Below, in pieces: positions 26,051-36,411 of a stretch of 64,000 nucleotides of DNA (within the stretch, counting starts at the first letter, position 1; every line of letters starts with the position of its first letter). The stretch lies in assembly GCF_014529535.1 (NCBI RefSeq), contig NW_023503409.1, positions 7,006,390 through 7,070,389 on the forward strand, given 5' to 3'. A program made the position numbers and the translations under genes. Below the pieces are notes generated by a model, which had not been told where the DNA came from, searched no databases, and was given only the letters and a program-made list of their open reading frames with translations. The stretch is from Bradysia coprophila. Its lineage: Eukaryota; Arthropoda; Insecta; Diptera; Sciaridae.

Positions 26051-27052
26051 TTGACGAGAATGGGCGAACAATGCATCTGATGTACAAATTCAATCGATTC
26101 TTAGATCAACGGGTAATAGTACTCTGGTGAAGCTATAAAAAAAAGCTTTTTCTTATCTTCTGATAGGACATTGTGTTGGTAATATTAAAGAAATATCTCA
26201 ATGTTGAAAGTGTTTACAAAACAAAACTGTTAAATTAACTGGTGTGACGTTTTCGCGAAACTTTATTTAAGCCTTTGGAATAAAATTTAAAAACGAAGAA
26301 ACCAAAGTCTTTATTAAACAATCGAATTCTTCAAAGACCAGGTTCTGGATACCAGGAAAATTATTTCAAACGGTCAAATCGGCTAAGTTTAAAACATCAA
26401 ACTTTATTATGTCCAACTGCGTTACATCTCTTACTATATAATGTTTCAACCCGGACATAATTCTTCGAAATCATTCTTCATGGGCATGATTGGGCACATA
26501 CATAACATACAATACACACCATAGTGGTAGTGTCTCGCATATATGCTGTATGCTGTACACGAGTAGTGATTTCGTAATTAATATAATTTTTTGTCAAATC
26601 AATTGGTTTGGTACCAACTTATAATCTAATCAGCTGAGTAGTAAAAAAAATGAGATTTGAGCATTAACAGTTAACATTCTCTTCACATAGTTGCCCAGGA
26701 TTAGACACCATAGACACATTGTGTTTTCTTTTTATTAATGACCCTCAATAAGTAGATCAATATTGGAATTTGTCAGCCCGCTCATAAGAATGAATTCGGC
26801 ATTTTTGTGTGGATTTGTTGGTATAAATTATGGCTGTTGACTATAACTACTCTCGTTAACCTTCCAAAACGATGGGAAAAATTAGATTAGAGAAAGCAGA
26901 GAGTAGAGACCTCTGCATAAGCTGCAATGCAACCAAATGCATAAAGAACATCACCTATTTTTGTCTTCTGAACTGCAGCTCTAAACTATAAAAAAGTTCT
27001 TCCATCGCCGATTCGGTTTCCATCTGTGTCTTAGTCTTAGTTTAATATGAAA
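26051..27052. other. Intergenic AT-rich DNA
   Basis: Holds the predicted 3' UTR and AATAAA (26279-26284) of the acetyltransferase gene. No other gene or clear repeat is supported. Confidence 0.5.
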
Positions 27053-27166
27053 TTATGCTTGATTTCCTCTTACGCCGTTTATGCTCCGTTTAGCTAAACC
27101 ACGCCTCTTTTTTATTGCTCAAAGAGTAAACGGAGTGTAAACGGCGTAAGAGGAAATCAAGCATTA
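27053..27166. mobile_element. Tourist-like (PIF/Harbinger-type) MITE, 108 bp
   Basis: The element spans 27056-27163 and is almost entirely one hairpin: TGCTTGATTTCCTCTTACGC at the left and its inverse at the right, with arms of about 37 bp. TTA flanks both sides (27053-27055 and 27164-27166), the usual 3-bp duplication of PIF/Harbinger elements. The loop CCTAAACC-type segment is shared with the copy at 36415-36535. Confidence 0.82.
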
Positions 27167-27296
27167 GTTTGAGCACAAGGAAAAATACAAGACCCGCGGA
27201 GGTCGAAACTTTCACTGCAGGTGATGAAACTAGAATTAATTTTTTTGTAAAAACACAATTTTAGAAAATCAAAAAGTTACAATGGAAAGAGTTGAT

Positions 27297-27302
27297 TTTA
27301 TT
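27297..27302 (-). terminator. Poly(A) signal of the secreted-protein gene
   Basis: AATAAA on the minus strand, 44 bp beyond the stop codon at 27346. Confidence 0.6.
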
Positions 27303-27345
27303 GTCATCTTCAAAATATTTACTCAACGAAAGTGTCGATCAAAAT

Positions 27346-27759
27346 CTATTTAGGAATCCGGTCATTGGGGGGTTGTTGCGTTCCCGGGTATCTTTGAGCG
27401 TATGGTACAAAATCGAATGTATTATCATAACTGGCACAAGTTGAGCTCTTATATCTGTGTATAGCCAAATCGGTTTCACCATTTTCTGCCGCAACAAAAT
27501 CGGCTGCATAACCATAGGTATTGCAGATGTATTTTTTAAAGTCACGTGCAGCATCATGGGACCAACTGCAGGCCCCATTGAAGCATCGAGAAATGCAATA
27601 TGCTCCGGACTCGGTTGGTACAGCGCAGGCCGAGGTATCTGGTCCTGCACAACCCTGCTGCCATGATCCGAAATCCGAACATCGATGATTATCGTAACCC
27701 AACGCCGTCTCGCTCGTAAGTATGACGAGAGTCGTCAAAATATACCAAATGCTAGCCAT
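27346..27759 (-). CDS. Secreted cysteine-containing protein, 137 aa
   Basis: A single-exon frame from ATG at 27759. The first 21 residues form a signal peptide (MASIWYILTTLVILTSETALG) and the mature protein would start at YDNHRC. The mature part has eight cysteines (in RCS, GCAG, SAC, YCIS, RCF, ACS, ICN and TCA contexts), an even number consistent with four disulfides, and a Pro/Gln-rich tail (YPGTQQPPNDRIPK). There is no membrane span after the signal peptide. An AATAAA lies 44 bp past the stop. I do not recognise the family. The length and cysteine content fit a small extracellular or haemolymph protein, but the function is unknown. An overlapping 103-codon frame on the same strand is a shadow. 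Confidence 0.78.
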   Translation of the reverse strand: MASIWYILTTLVILTSETALGYDNHRCSDFGSWQQGCAGPDTSACAVPTESGAYCISRCFNGACSWSHDAARDFKKYICNTYGYAADFVAAENGETDLAIHRYKSSTCASYDNTFDFVPYAQRYPGTQQPPNDRIPK

Positions 27760-28634
27760 CTTGTAGAAGACAATGAAAAATTAGTCGACACGTTTATGTG
27801 AACCACTGGTGATGTCCACTCTACTCTTTAAGTAGTTAACAAATGAAAACAAAAACTTCCTCACCTTATAAATATACGCTGCAGTGGAACACGTTTTCGA
27901 TTACGAATATTGGGGAAACAAGTGTCTTGGTTCTCAATTTAAAAACAAAGTATGATAATGAATACCAGTTTAACAGACGCACCTGAACAATTAAAAGTGA
28001 CCTGCCTTTTGGCAAAGTTAAATGAACTGAAATGATTCGTGTCGTCGTCGTCATGAACCGATTGTAAAGGAGTTGCTTCAGTTGTTCTTAAATAACATTC
28101 GATAAGTGGCTGAAAATGGGAATCCATATGCATTGGAACATTTTATAAGTAGCGTAAAAATGACGAATTTGGCCGAGAATTTGACTAATATTTCTAAAAA
28201 TTGTTGACGGTCGCCATCAGAACATGCGAAGATCCGGTATGGATACAGTAAGCAATCATGTAAAACTACAACCATCAGAAGAAGAATTTCTAAATTTATT
28301 TAAACCTCCAAATAAGTTTAACAGCATAAACCGCATGAAAGTGTGGAGTCTTCTTCAACCAATGAAATCGATTTTCTGGACACCGGGGAAGAATGTATGA
28401 ACATAAGTTACTACAGTATGGTGACATGTCCGAACTTCTACGAATAGGTACCTTACTTCAGATATTACCAAGATTTTCATATAAATCTGAACACGTCTTC
28501 GTACTATGTACATACATACTTAAAAAAAAACTACTTCTTTTCACTCATGATTCTTTCGTATATTCTTTGCTGCTTATCCCTAATTTCACCCCTTTTGCTT
28601 TTGGAGTGCGTACAGTAATCTCTGGTGAAATTCA
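27760..28634. other. Promoter side and intergenic DNA
   Basis: Contains the upstream region of the minus-strand secreted-protein gene. A TTATAAG sequence on the minus strand around 27866-27872 could be its TATA box, but no clear initiator was found. No other gene is supported. Confidence 0.4.
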
Positions 28635-28697
28635 CAGTGAAAATTTTGACAGGTCTACCCATGTAATTTATACGGGTAGACTTGTCAAAATTCACTG
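28635..28697. repeat. 63-bp hairpin with CAGTGAA ends
   Basis: CAGTGAAAATTTTGACAGGT(CTACCC) at 28635 pairs with its near-perfect inverse ending at 28697, leaving a 13-bp loop. The CAGTGAA end resembles that of the mariner-like MITE in the eIF2-beta intron (32557). Confidence 0.65.
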
Positions 28698-29118
28698 GTT
28701 AAACTTAACGATCTCAGTATTTGTTTCCCTTCCCTTTTAATTTTCATTTTGTCACTGAATGTTCCGTTTATTTTTACAAAGACAAACTTAGCAAATACTC
28801 CCATATTTAACTGTTGGCCCTTTGAAGTAGTAGATCTGCAACATATTTTTTGCCGTTACATTCTTAAAAATCATTTTTTACCATGAAGTTATAAGCTTAT
28901 TTCTTTGTTGCGCGAACGAGGATTTGGAAAGTCTATAGACTTATGACAATTGAGAAAGAAATGGATCAGTTATTTTACCTCGCCTTGGGACAATGTATTT
29001 GAAAATATTTGAAAAGAGTTTATAATTAAGAAGATACACTAGTACACTGAAATTGTAGCCTACATTAGGGCGTTTCGAAATACAGTTTTTACAGTAGTTT
29101 TTTCACTGTACCCTCTTA

Positions 29119-29245
29119 AGTGGTCTTCGGACTTCTCGCTCTGATCATAATATTCGACGATATCAACTTCACGCCAAAAAAATTCTTCAAGTTGAGTTTT
29201 CACACTATAAGCTGTTATGATCAGGGCGTGAGTTCCGAAAACCAG
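29119..29245. repeat. Diverged copy of a GGTCTTCGG / TGATCATAA repeat
   Basis: TGGTCTTCGGACTTCTCGCT(CTGATCATAA) at 29121 is mirrored by TTATGATCAGGGCGTGAG followed by CCGAAAACCAG near 29215-29245. The same motif forms the right end of the repeats at 29773-29965 and 47386-47570. Confidence 0.55.
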
Positions 29246-29662
29246 TTAAGACGAATCTACACATGGCTAAATTGTTGCCTACATTTCCGGGCAAAATTAT
29301 TATTATTTTGATTATAATTTTGGATTCGTATTCTTTTTGGAAAAAGTACGACCATCGTTCGGTGTTAAAATGTGTTAGATTTCAGTTAAAATTTAAATGT
29401 TTGTGGTGATGTAACCTCAGTATTTCATTATTTCAGTATTAACTTAATATTTCACGAAAATTGACACATATTTTGAGTTTTCTCGGAGGTAGGTTACATC
29501 ACCATAAACATTTAAATTTTTAGTGAAACCTAACACATATTTACACCAAACGATGGTCGTACTTTTTCCAAAAAGGATACGAGTCCAAAATTATCATCAA
29601 AATAATAATAATTTTGCCCGGAAATGTAGGCAACAATTTAGCCATGTGTAGATTCGTCTTAA
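29246..29662. mobile_element. 417-bp foldback element with TTAA ends
   Basis: The left arm starts TTAAGACGAATCTACACATG and the right arm is its inverse ending CTTAA at 29662. The arms pair over almost 190 bp each with few mismatches (for example CGGGCAAAATTATTATTATT against its inverse), so the element is essentially a hairpin. TTAA at both ends could be a piggyBac/Kolobok-type duplication or simply part of the repeat. There is no coding capacity. Confidence 0.75.
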
Positions 29663-29772
29663 TTATAATTTGCCATGGGGTACTTGTCATTACATATTTT
29701 CATATAAAGTGACCCAAAGCAATTTAAAATACTGATCCAAATTATATTTCCTTCTCTCTCGTCACAACAGCC

Positions 29773-29965
29773 TATAGAGAATTATAATGAAAGAGAAAGA
29801 AATATTTGGATAAGTACCCCAAGGCAAGTTATAATAAACTGGCCTTAGGTCTTCTCACTCATACCATAACATGTTGAAAGAGAAGCAAATACTTTGACAA
29901 GCACCCCACGGCAAGTTACAATTAAATAGTCTTCGGTTCTCTCGCTCTGATCATAACACTCTATA
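29773..29965. repeat. Dispersed MITE-like repeat, copy A
   Basis: The ends are inverted (TATAGAGAATTATAATGAAA on the left, inverse of TATAGAGTGTTATGATCAGA on the right). The interior shares long stretches with copy B at 47386-47570 (GAAAGAGAAAGA, AAGTACCCCAAGGCAAGTTA, GTCTTCGGT), including an internal tandem doubling of the ACCCCAAGGCAAGTT block. Confidence 0.7.
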
Positions 29966-30296
29966 TGTAATGAGTGCGTTTAAAAATGTGATGCCACCTT
30001 GAAACTTGACACAAAGTAGAAGACAACATGATCTACATTTTTGTGCATTTGCACTAAAATGAGTAGAGGTATCATCCATGTATAAGATGCTAGGTATGAC
30101 AAAAGTTGTTCTTGTCGGATTTCATATGTTTTAGCGGAGAAACAAACTCATTTCTTGTAAATTTACACATCAAATGAGTACATTCGACGCATAAACAAGC
30201 GAGATCAACCAATTTGATGCCACCTGCCTTCGTGGGTCTGAAACTGTTCTTTAGAACCTTCTGTGTGTTCCGGCTTATGTGATTTGACAATAATTA

Positions 30297-30411
30297 AGTT
30301 TCCATTCCACTCAACAAAAAGTATTTCGAGAGAGAGAGAGAGAGAGAGAGAGAGCTGTCAAATAAACAAAGCAAAAATTGAAAAGTACTTCTTGTTGAGT
30401 GGAAACCGTAC
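30297..30411. repeat. Inverted repeat enclosing a GA microsatellite
   Basis: AAGTTTCCATTCCACTCAAC (30297) pairs with GTTGAGTGGAAACCG near 30393-30408. Between the arms is an uninterrupted (GA) run of about 13 units at 30328-30354. Confidence 0.65.
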
Positions 30412-30423
30412 ATAAGCATTAGC

Positions 30424-30558
30424 AAGGTTCTGAAAGAGCAGGTTAAGACACTTCTGATATGATCACGAAGGCGGTGACACACAAATTTTGTTAAATAGAT
30501 GTTTTTTATTGAACAGACCCATTACAGATTGTTTCTTAACCTGTTCTTTCAGAAACTT
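30424..30558. repeat. Inverted-repeat element, TTCTGAAAGA family, copy 1
   Basis: AAGGTTCTGAAAGAGCAGGT(TAAGACA) at the left, inverse at the right (ending CTGTTCTTTCAGAAACTT). A second copy with the same ends lies at 42891-43090. Both contain a CACGAAGGCG-type interior block. Confidence 0.65.
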
Positions 30559-30981
30559 GAGCATAAGTGCTTTATATTCATTGGTCATCATGGTAAAAAT
30601 GGATTTGAAGGATTTGAATATGTCACTAAGTTTTGTGGGTTTTTTGCAACAACTTCAGTTGGGTAATTTTAGACTGGAAATATACTTCACCAAAAATAAT
30701 TTTAATTCCTTTCATTTACAAAGTAGAATCTGGTACGATTTTTGCATTTTTACCTAAACTTCTACTCCATCTACTACAATAATGTGTTACAATCTAGCGA
30801 CATTTTGGCTATGTTTTCTACGAAATTTATAAAAAAAACATCGCCGTGACTGTCAATGTTGCGCTGTATCTTTTCCCAAAAATTTCTTCAAAAAAGCTGA
30901 TGTAATAATAATTTATGAGACTAGAAATTGTAAATTATTGAGTTTCTCAGTTAAATTAAGTAATTGCAGACCAACATTACG
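30559..30981. other. Upstream region of eIF2-beta
   Basis: Holds the 5' UTR and presumably the promoter of the eIF2-beta gene. No TATA box or other element could be assigned with confidence. Confidence 0.4.
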
Positions 30982-33617
30982 ATGACTGAAGAAGAATCGG
31001 TAGGTCGAACAGCAATCGCAAGAGTAGCAAGTGAAATATTTGCTAAAATAAGTGCAGTGGCATGGTTCAAGTTCTTTTTTTTTGGTTAGGTTAAGAATGT
31101 CCGTGATAATTTGATAAAAATCGGTAAACTACGTAAATTCTCAATACCGTGCTAATGTTTTAAGACTTATTTTAAGCTAATGCATCGTTGATTTGGTCAA
31201 TGAAAACAGTGTTTGTAGAATTTGTTAAAATTTCAAATTAACAATTTTCGGATACGTGTCAAACAAACTAGTCACCGAGTTTCAAAAGACAAGACATACA
31301 AAACATAATAAACAATTTCGTCATTGTGATGCTCATCTAACTCATCGTTACTGTTTCAGATACTTGATCCTTCATTGGATGCGACGAAGAAGAAAAAGAA
31401 GAAGAAGAAGCCTTTCGATTTGGAAGAGGCTTTAGCCGAAGATACTAGTGATCAAAATGCCGAAAAGGAGGATGCCCGTAAAGAGGATGGTGGAAACAAT
31501 TTCGACGACAATTTAGATTTAGAGAATTTCGGCAAAAAGAAAAAGAAGAAGAAGAAGCCATTCAATGCAGATGAATTGGAGACTAATTTGCCCGCAGAAA
31601 GTGAAGAGCCATCCGAAGGTGGTGGCGGTAGCAATGAAGGAGCTGGTGAGGAAGGTGGCAATGCTGACGATGAAATAAATCTGGAAGTGGATTTCTCAAA
31701 AACAAAAAAGAAGAAGAAAAAGAAGAAGGACTTGGATGAATTGGTGGCGGAAAAATTGGAAGAGGAAATCCAGACCAATAAGGAAAATGGTAAGTACAGC
31801 ACCGAGCAATTCAGGTCTGTCTAACGTTTAAGGTTGCTATAAATTTTTAATCTTTCATGTCTAGCTGAAGGACAAGGTATGGACTAATTCCAATTCATTA
31901 AACAAACTTTTTGCTAATTGGGGGAAGACAATTTTGTTTGTCAATCAATCTAAAAAAAATTCTATCCGCACAGGGTTGTGGAAGTCATAAATTTGATTGA
32001 TTTGAATTTCAGCGCTTCCCTCGTTGGTTGCATTATGATTAGTCATTTCGCTTTAGGTTTTTCCACTTGTTTTTTATATGATCAGTGGCTCTTCGAACAT
32101 CGAGACGCTAAAGTAATTTTTTGAGCGTCTGAATAACAAGACGGCATTTGTACCTTATTTAGCCTTAAATTTTAATTTTAATCTTTTCAGTTTAATGAGA
32201 GAAGTGAAGGTCATAATGTTACTCTATATTTGGCCTAGAAAGATTTACATTCGGTAAATTTCGTTGAAGTGCACAATCTGCAACAGCTGATCTTTTATCA
32301 GCTGGTGTTTACGCTATTTTTAATGATAATTGTGTATTTGCCGGTTTACTCACTCAAACTTGTGTGTGCGTGTGTGTGAGTGACTAAACTGGTGTAGTGC
32401 TAAATTGTAAACAATAGCATGAACACCAGCTGGTGTAGGATCAGCTGTTGCAGATTGTGCACTTCAATGAAGGTTCAAAATTTGTAATCGTTGAATGTCG
32501 TTTTCGCTTCAACTCCGAACTACACTTCACTTCAATATGTAGAAGAATTCAATGTACAGTGAACGATATCTCAAATGTCTCACTGTCAAATTTTTCTGAG
32601 AATTTTATCATTGCAAATTCACAATGACATTCTCTGAAATAATGACAGTGAGACATTTGAGATGTCGTTCACTGTAATTGCATTTGTTTCAGAAGGCTGG
32701 ATAAAGTCTTGATTTGAGCACCAATCCAAGACATAAACAAATTATGATCCCGAAGCACGTTTTATTTTGTCATAAAGCTAATCCAATTGCCAATCCGCAG
32801 CGGTGACAGTCAGTCAATTTCTACGCTAATATCCAAGTTAGGCTTGAACGCTTATATGAGTTAACTACCCCGATCCAGACGTTTAAATATCATGGGAGAC
32901 ATGAATTACGGACTAACCTTAAAAGATGTTACTGTTCTCAGCTTTTGAAATATTATTACAACAGCGACACTTCTACAAATAGACTAATCACTGCACGCTT
33001 TACAATAATTTTTCCTTGATTTCAGTCGAAGATAGCAGTACTTCCTGGTTCGGATCGGATCGCGATTACACCTACGACGAACTGTTAAAACGAGTTTTCG
33101 AAATAATTTTGGATAAGAATCCGGACATGGCCGCCGGACGTAAACCGAAATTTGTTATGCGTCCGCCACAGGTTCTACGTGTCGGCACCAAGAAAACATC
33201 GTTCGCCAATTTTACAGACATTTGCAAGACGTTGCACAGACAACCGAAGCATTTGTTGGACTTTTTATTAGCCGAATTGGGTACCAGTGGGTCTATGGAT
33301 GGTAATCAACAGCTGATCATCAAGGGTCGTTTCCAACCGAAACAAATCGAAAATGTCCTGAGACGGTGAGTGATCTGCGTTTTGGGAATTGCATCTTACG
33401 GGATCGCTAACGTTTCGTTTTCGTGTATTTCAGATACATTAAAGAGTACGTCACCTGTCATACGTGCCGATCGCCCGAAACTGTTCTACAGAAGGATACA
33501 CGTCTGTTTTTCTTGCAATGCGACTCCTGTGGATCACGATGCTCGGTTGCAAGTATTAAATCTGGTTTCCAGGCAGTCACCAGCAAGCGGGCTGCCATTC
33601 GAGCCAAAACTGCATAA
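30982..33617 (+). CDS. eIF2beta: Translation initiation factor eIF2 subunit beta (4 exons)
   Basis: Exons are 30982..30999, 31360..31789, 33026..33365 and 33434..33617; joined they make 972 bases, 323 residues, close to the usual insect length. Exon 1 encodes only MTEEES. The N-terminal half has the three family-typical lysine blocks of eight lysines each (about residues 16-23, 65-72 and 122-129), which contact eIF5 and eIF2B-epsilon, separated by acidic and Gly-rich linkers. The C-terminal half holds the eIF2-gamma-binding and alpha/beta core ([37 protein letters not shown]) and a zinc ribbon with cysteines at about 271, 274, 292 and 295. The protein is part of the GTP-tRNAi ternary complex in cytosolic translation initiation. 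Intron 2 (1,236 bp) contains two MITEs. The gene is convergent with the OB-fold gene; AATAAA lies at 33799 and 33805. Confidence 0.97.
32264..32467. mobile_element. MITE in eIF2-beta intron 2 (about 204 bp)
   Basis: TTGAAGTGCACAATCTGCAA(CAGCTGATC) at the left and its inverse at the right; similarity continues to about 60 bp per arm (CAGCTGGTGTT). The centre has a TG microsatellite (about 32363-32380). No clear target duplication, so the superfamily is unassigned. Confidence 0.72.
32555..32676. mobile_element. Mariner-like MITE in eIF2-beta intron 2 (118 bp)
   Basis: The element spans 32557-32674, with ends CAGTGAACGATATCTCAAAT and the inverse of CAGTGAACGACATCTCAAAT, and arms of about 33 bp. 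TA flanks both sides (32555-32556, 32675-32676). The CAGT start plus TA duplication fits Tc1/mariner. Confidence 0.8.
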
Positions 33618-33798
33618 ATTTTTTGTCGAACTTTTTTTTTCGATTTATTTGGTAAAATCGTGAGTTTTTGATGGTCCACTTCCTGGATTCGATCGAGATT
33701 AAACAGAATTTTAATTAATACGATTGCTGAATGTGCATCTCTGATTCTGATTCGCATATGTGCTGAGATGTTTTTTATCTAAAATTCACGTAAAACGA

Positions 33799-33810
33799 AA
33801 TAAAAATAAA
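33799..33810 (+). terminator. Poly(A) signals of eIF2-beta
   Basis: Two adjacent AATAAA hexamers, 182 and 188 bp after the eIF2-beta stop codon. Confidence 0.65.
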
Positions 33811-33850
33811 AGATTTCACAACAGACTTGAGATTGGTTGAATTTACAAAT

Positions 33851-33860
33851 TTTATTTATT
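33851..33860 (-). terminator. Poly(A) signals of the OB-fold gene
   Basis: Two overlapping AATAAA hexamers on the minus strand, about 80 bp past the stop at 33938. They lie about 40 bp from the opposing eIF2-beta signals, so the two 3' ends probably abut or overlap. Confidence 0.6.
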
Positions 33861-33937
33861 GGAATGGGAACTGGAGCGAAGAAAGGAACAAGCATTGACT
33901 GATCAATGGAAACACCATTTGTATGTTACATGATCAA

Positions 33938-35988
33938 TCAACCATTTGGCATATATTTCTCTCGGTACAGGCGTATCAAGTTTTTCTTGAAATACAGTTC
34001 CAGCGAACGATCGCGACTATTATCTTCGATATGTGTGGCAAGTAGTTGAACAATATTTCTAGACCGAAATGGTTTACCCACCACGCCCGCGTATCCGAAT
34101 AATTTTAGTTTGGTTCGCTCAGTGATTTGTCGCTTGATGTAATGAATTGTTGTGTCAAAACTGTCCAGCATTTTCTTACACTCGTCGCTGTTCGGTTGCC
34201 AATTTTCGTTCATCACAGATAGACCGGCCTTTCGACATAGTTTCACCTCTTCATCCAGATGATGTATCGTTTTTAGAAGCTCTACAATGTAAAAAAAAAA
34301 ACTTCGTTAGTATGCCGAATCGTTACCGAATTTGTATTCGACGGACCTAAAATTTGGTTGCTAGCTTTCCACACTACATTTATAGAACCGGAACCGTCAT
34401 CAATGACAAAGCGTAGTGTCAATCCACCCTGTTCAACGGTTAATGAAGTAACTACACCGTAGATCATAACTGTATTGAATGTCTGACCAAACAACTGCAT
34501 TACCGGAGCGAAGGCGACTTCTTCCTGATTCGCCCAAGTTATTTTGTGGATGTGTTGGATTAGGAACGGTAGTGGTTGATTGTCGTGTAGTTTCTGGGCC
34601 GGTCGCGTGTGGCTATCGACTTCGAGACTTGTAATTTGAGTATTGGGATCAATGTATCCAGATCTGCACGCAACAGTTTGATCGTTATCGCTGTTATCCG
34701 TCGGAGTCACATTATGAACGTCCTGACATTTGGAGAAGGCTGTTTGAATGTTTGGAATATTTTCGTTCACATCGCCATCAACATTTTGTTCAACTGGGCA
34801 GTTCAATGTTACGTTGCGGCTATCGACTTCGAAATGTTTCATTTGAGCATTGCGATCAATATTTCCAGTTATGCATGCATTAGTTGGACTGTTATCATTC
34901 GGACTCACATTATCAACGTCTTGCGTACTAGAGTAGGCTATTGAAATGTTGGGCACTGGAATATTTTCGTTGACATCCTTCAGAAGCACCTTTTCATTAT
35001 CACTTTGTTGTACAGAGCAGTTCAATGTAACGCTGGAAATTTGAATATTCTCCCTGCTATTGTTCGAAGCCATGACATTGTCAACGTTCTGTTCTTCATT
35101 GCAGTCCATTGTAACGTCCTGCGCCAGTACTTCATTACATTCCATTTGAACGTCCTGTACCTGTATTTCATTGCAGTCGATTAGTCGGCTGTGTTCTTGA
35201 TCTTCACTGTGAATATTGCACGCTTCGTTGTTACCAACGCCCTTGTCATCAGAAGAATATTCTGCTAAGCCGTTGAGTCGAACACTGAGCGCCTGATCGT
35301 TCGAATCTAACTCAAATTTCTCGTCTGATTCTTCGTAACACTTCTCTTGGAGACTGAGTGTGGGACTATTGCCACCATCGTCTGAAGTAACATCATTATC
35401 GTCGTATTGTTCTTTGTAATCTGATCGATCGCTTGAAATGGCGACATCAGAAATTTTTATGGCACAGTTCCACGGTACGGTGGATTCTTCGTTGTTTTCT
35501 AATGGAAGGCTGACGGATGCAATGTGCTCGTTGTCATCGTTTGACACGATTTCATCAAAAATTTCTAAAGATTTTTCCAATTTAACGACGATATCATCTG
35601 ATCGAACACTGCTATTTTCGTTGCCATCGTTTGACACGAGCTCATCTTCAGTTTTTATTAAAAACATCCACGGAACGGTGTCACTGTCGTCTGATCGACC
35701 GTTGTCATCATCAGAATTTTCTAAAGGATCTTCCAATTTAATGCTGGATTCAAATTCACTATCTTGTATTGCTAATGATGACATTTCTATTAACGGTTCA
35801 GAAAACGCAAAATTTGATATGCCGAGAACGTTTAAATTAGATATTGGCGAACTAACCTTTGCGGGCTGTGCAAATTGGAAAGGAACCGATAATTGAGTTA
35901 ATAGGGCGATTGATTCTTTTATTTTTTCGCTGATTTCGTTAAATCTTATTGTTGTAACAGAATTCAATTTGTTTGGTTTCTTATCCAT
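33938..35988 (-). CDS. STN1/Verrocchio-like OB-fold protein with long acidic N-terminus (2 exons)
   Basis: Exon 1 runs from ATG 35988 down to about 34347 and exon 2 is complement(33938..34281). With donor TTTTAG|GTCCGT and acceptor CATTGTAG the frame joins to 661 residues. An alternative pair (TTCG|GTAACG with acceptor two bases later) also keeps frame, so the junction is uncertain by a few codons. About residues 60-470 are acidic, Ser/Asn-rich and probably disordered, with two diverged tandem repeats of about 70 residues (each DVNENIP...NDNS or TDNS...EVDS). About residues 475-560 read as an OB fold: VMIYGVVTSLTVEQGGLTLR followed by FVIDDGSGSINVVWK, the strand pattern of STN1/RPA2. The rest is helical and basic. 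In flies the STN1-like Verrocchio protein caps telomeres; that role here is inference. Another RPA32-like ssDNA-binding protein is the alternative. Confidence 0.72.
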
Positions 35989-36245
35989 TTTAACTGTTGC
36001 TTTGCCCTAACTGACTTTTGCCTTAACCTGACATATTTGTATGTGCATATGGTATTTTATAGGGTAAATGACAGCGCGGATGTGTCCTCATTGCTCTGAA
36101 TTGGTATTAAAAGATCTTGTGTCAAGAAAATAATGGGGTAACAACACCACATAGTCAATAAATGCCAGTCCAGTGATTGGGTTGATATATCACATCATTA
36201 ATGTTGGCCAAATGGACCGTTTATACAAGGCTAAAGACTGTTGTT
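35989..36245. promoter_or_regulatory. Presumed promoter region of the OB-fold gene
   Basis: Immediately upstream of the ATG at 35988 (minus strand). No TATA box at a convincing distance was seen. Confidence 0.3.
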
Positions 36246-36372
36246 GAGGTCACGCAGATCGCCATTTTATTAGATATAAAATTGTTAAATTTGAGAATCC
36301 ATCTTCTATGACAATGTATGAAAATGTCAAATTTTATGTGTGTCAATCACGTATCTGTATCTGCGTGACCTC
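36246..36372. repeat. Inverted repeat with GAGGTCACGCAGAT ends
   Basis: GAGGTCACGCAGAT at 36246 pairs with ATCTGCGTGACCTC ending at 36372. The 100-bp interior is AT-rich. A small MITE is likely. Confidence 0.55.
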
Positions 36373-36411
36373 TCCAAAATTTACAGCTTTACATTTATAG
36401 AACAGACAGCT

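Noticed and set aside
31452-31802. Antisense 116-codon frame with poly-Phe
   Set aside because: A shadow of the lysine blocks of eIF2-beta on the opposite strand.
34609-34944. Plus-strand frames over the OB-fold gene
   Set aside because: Antisense shadows of the repetitive acidic coding region.
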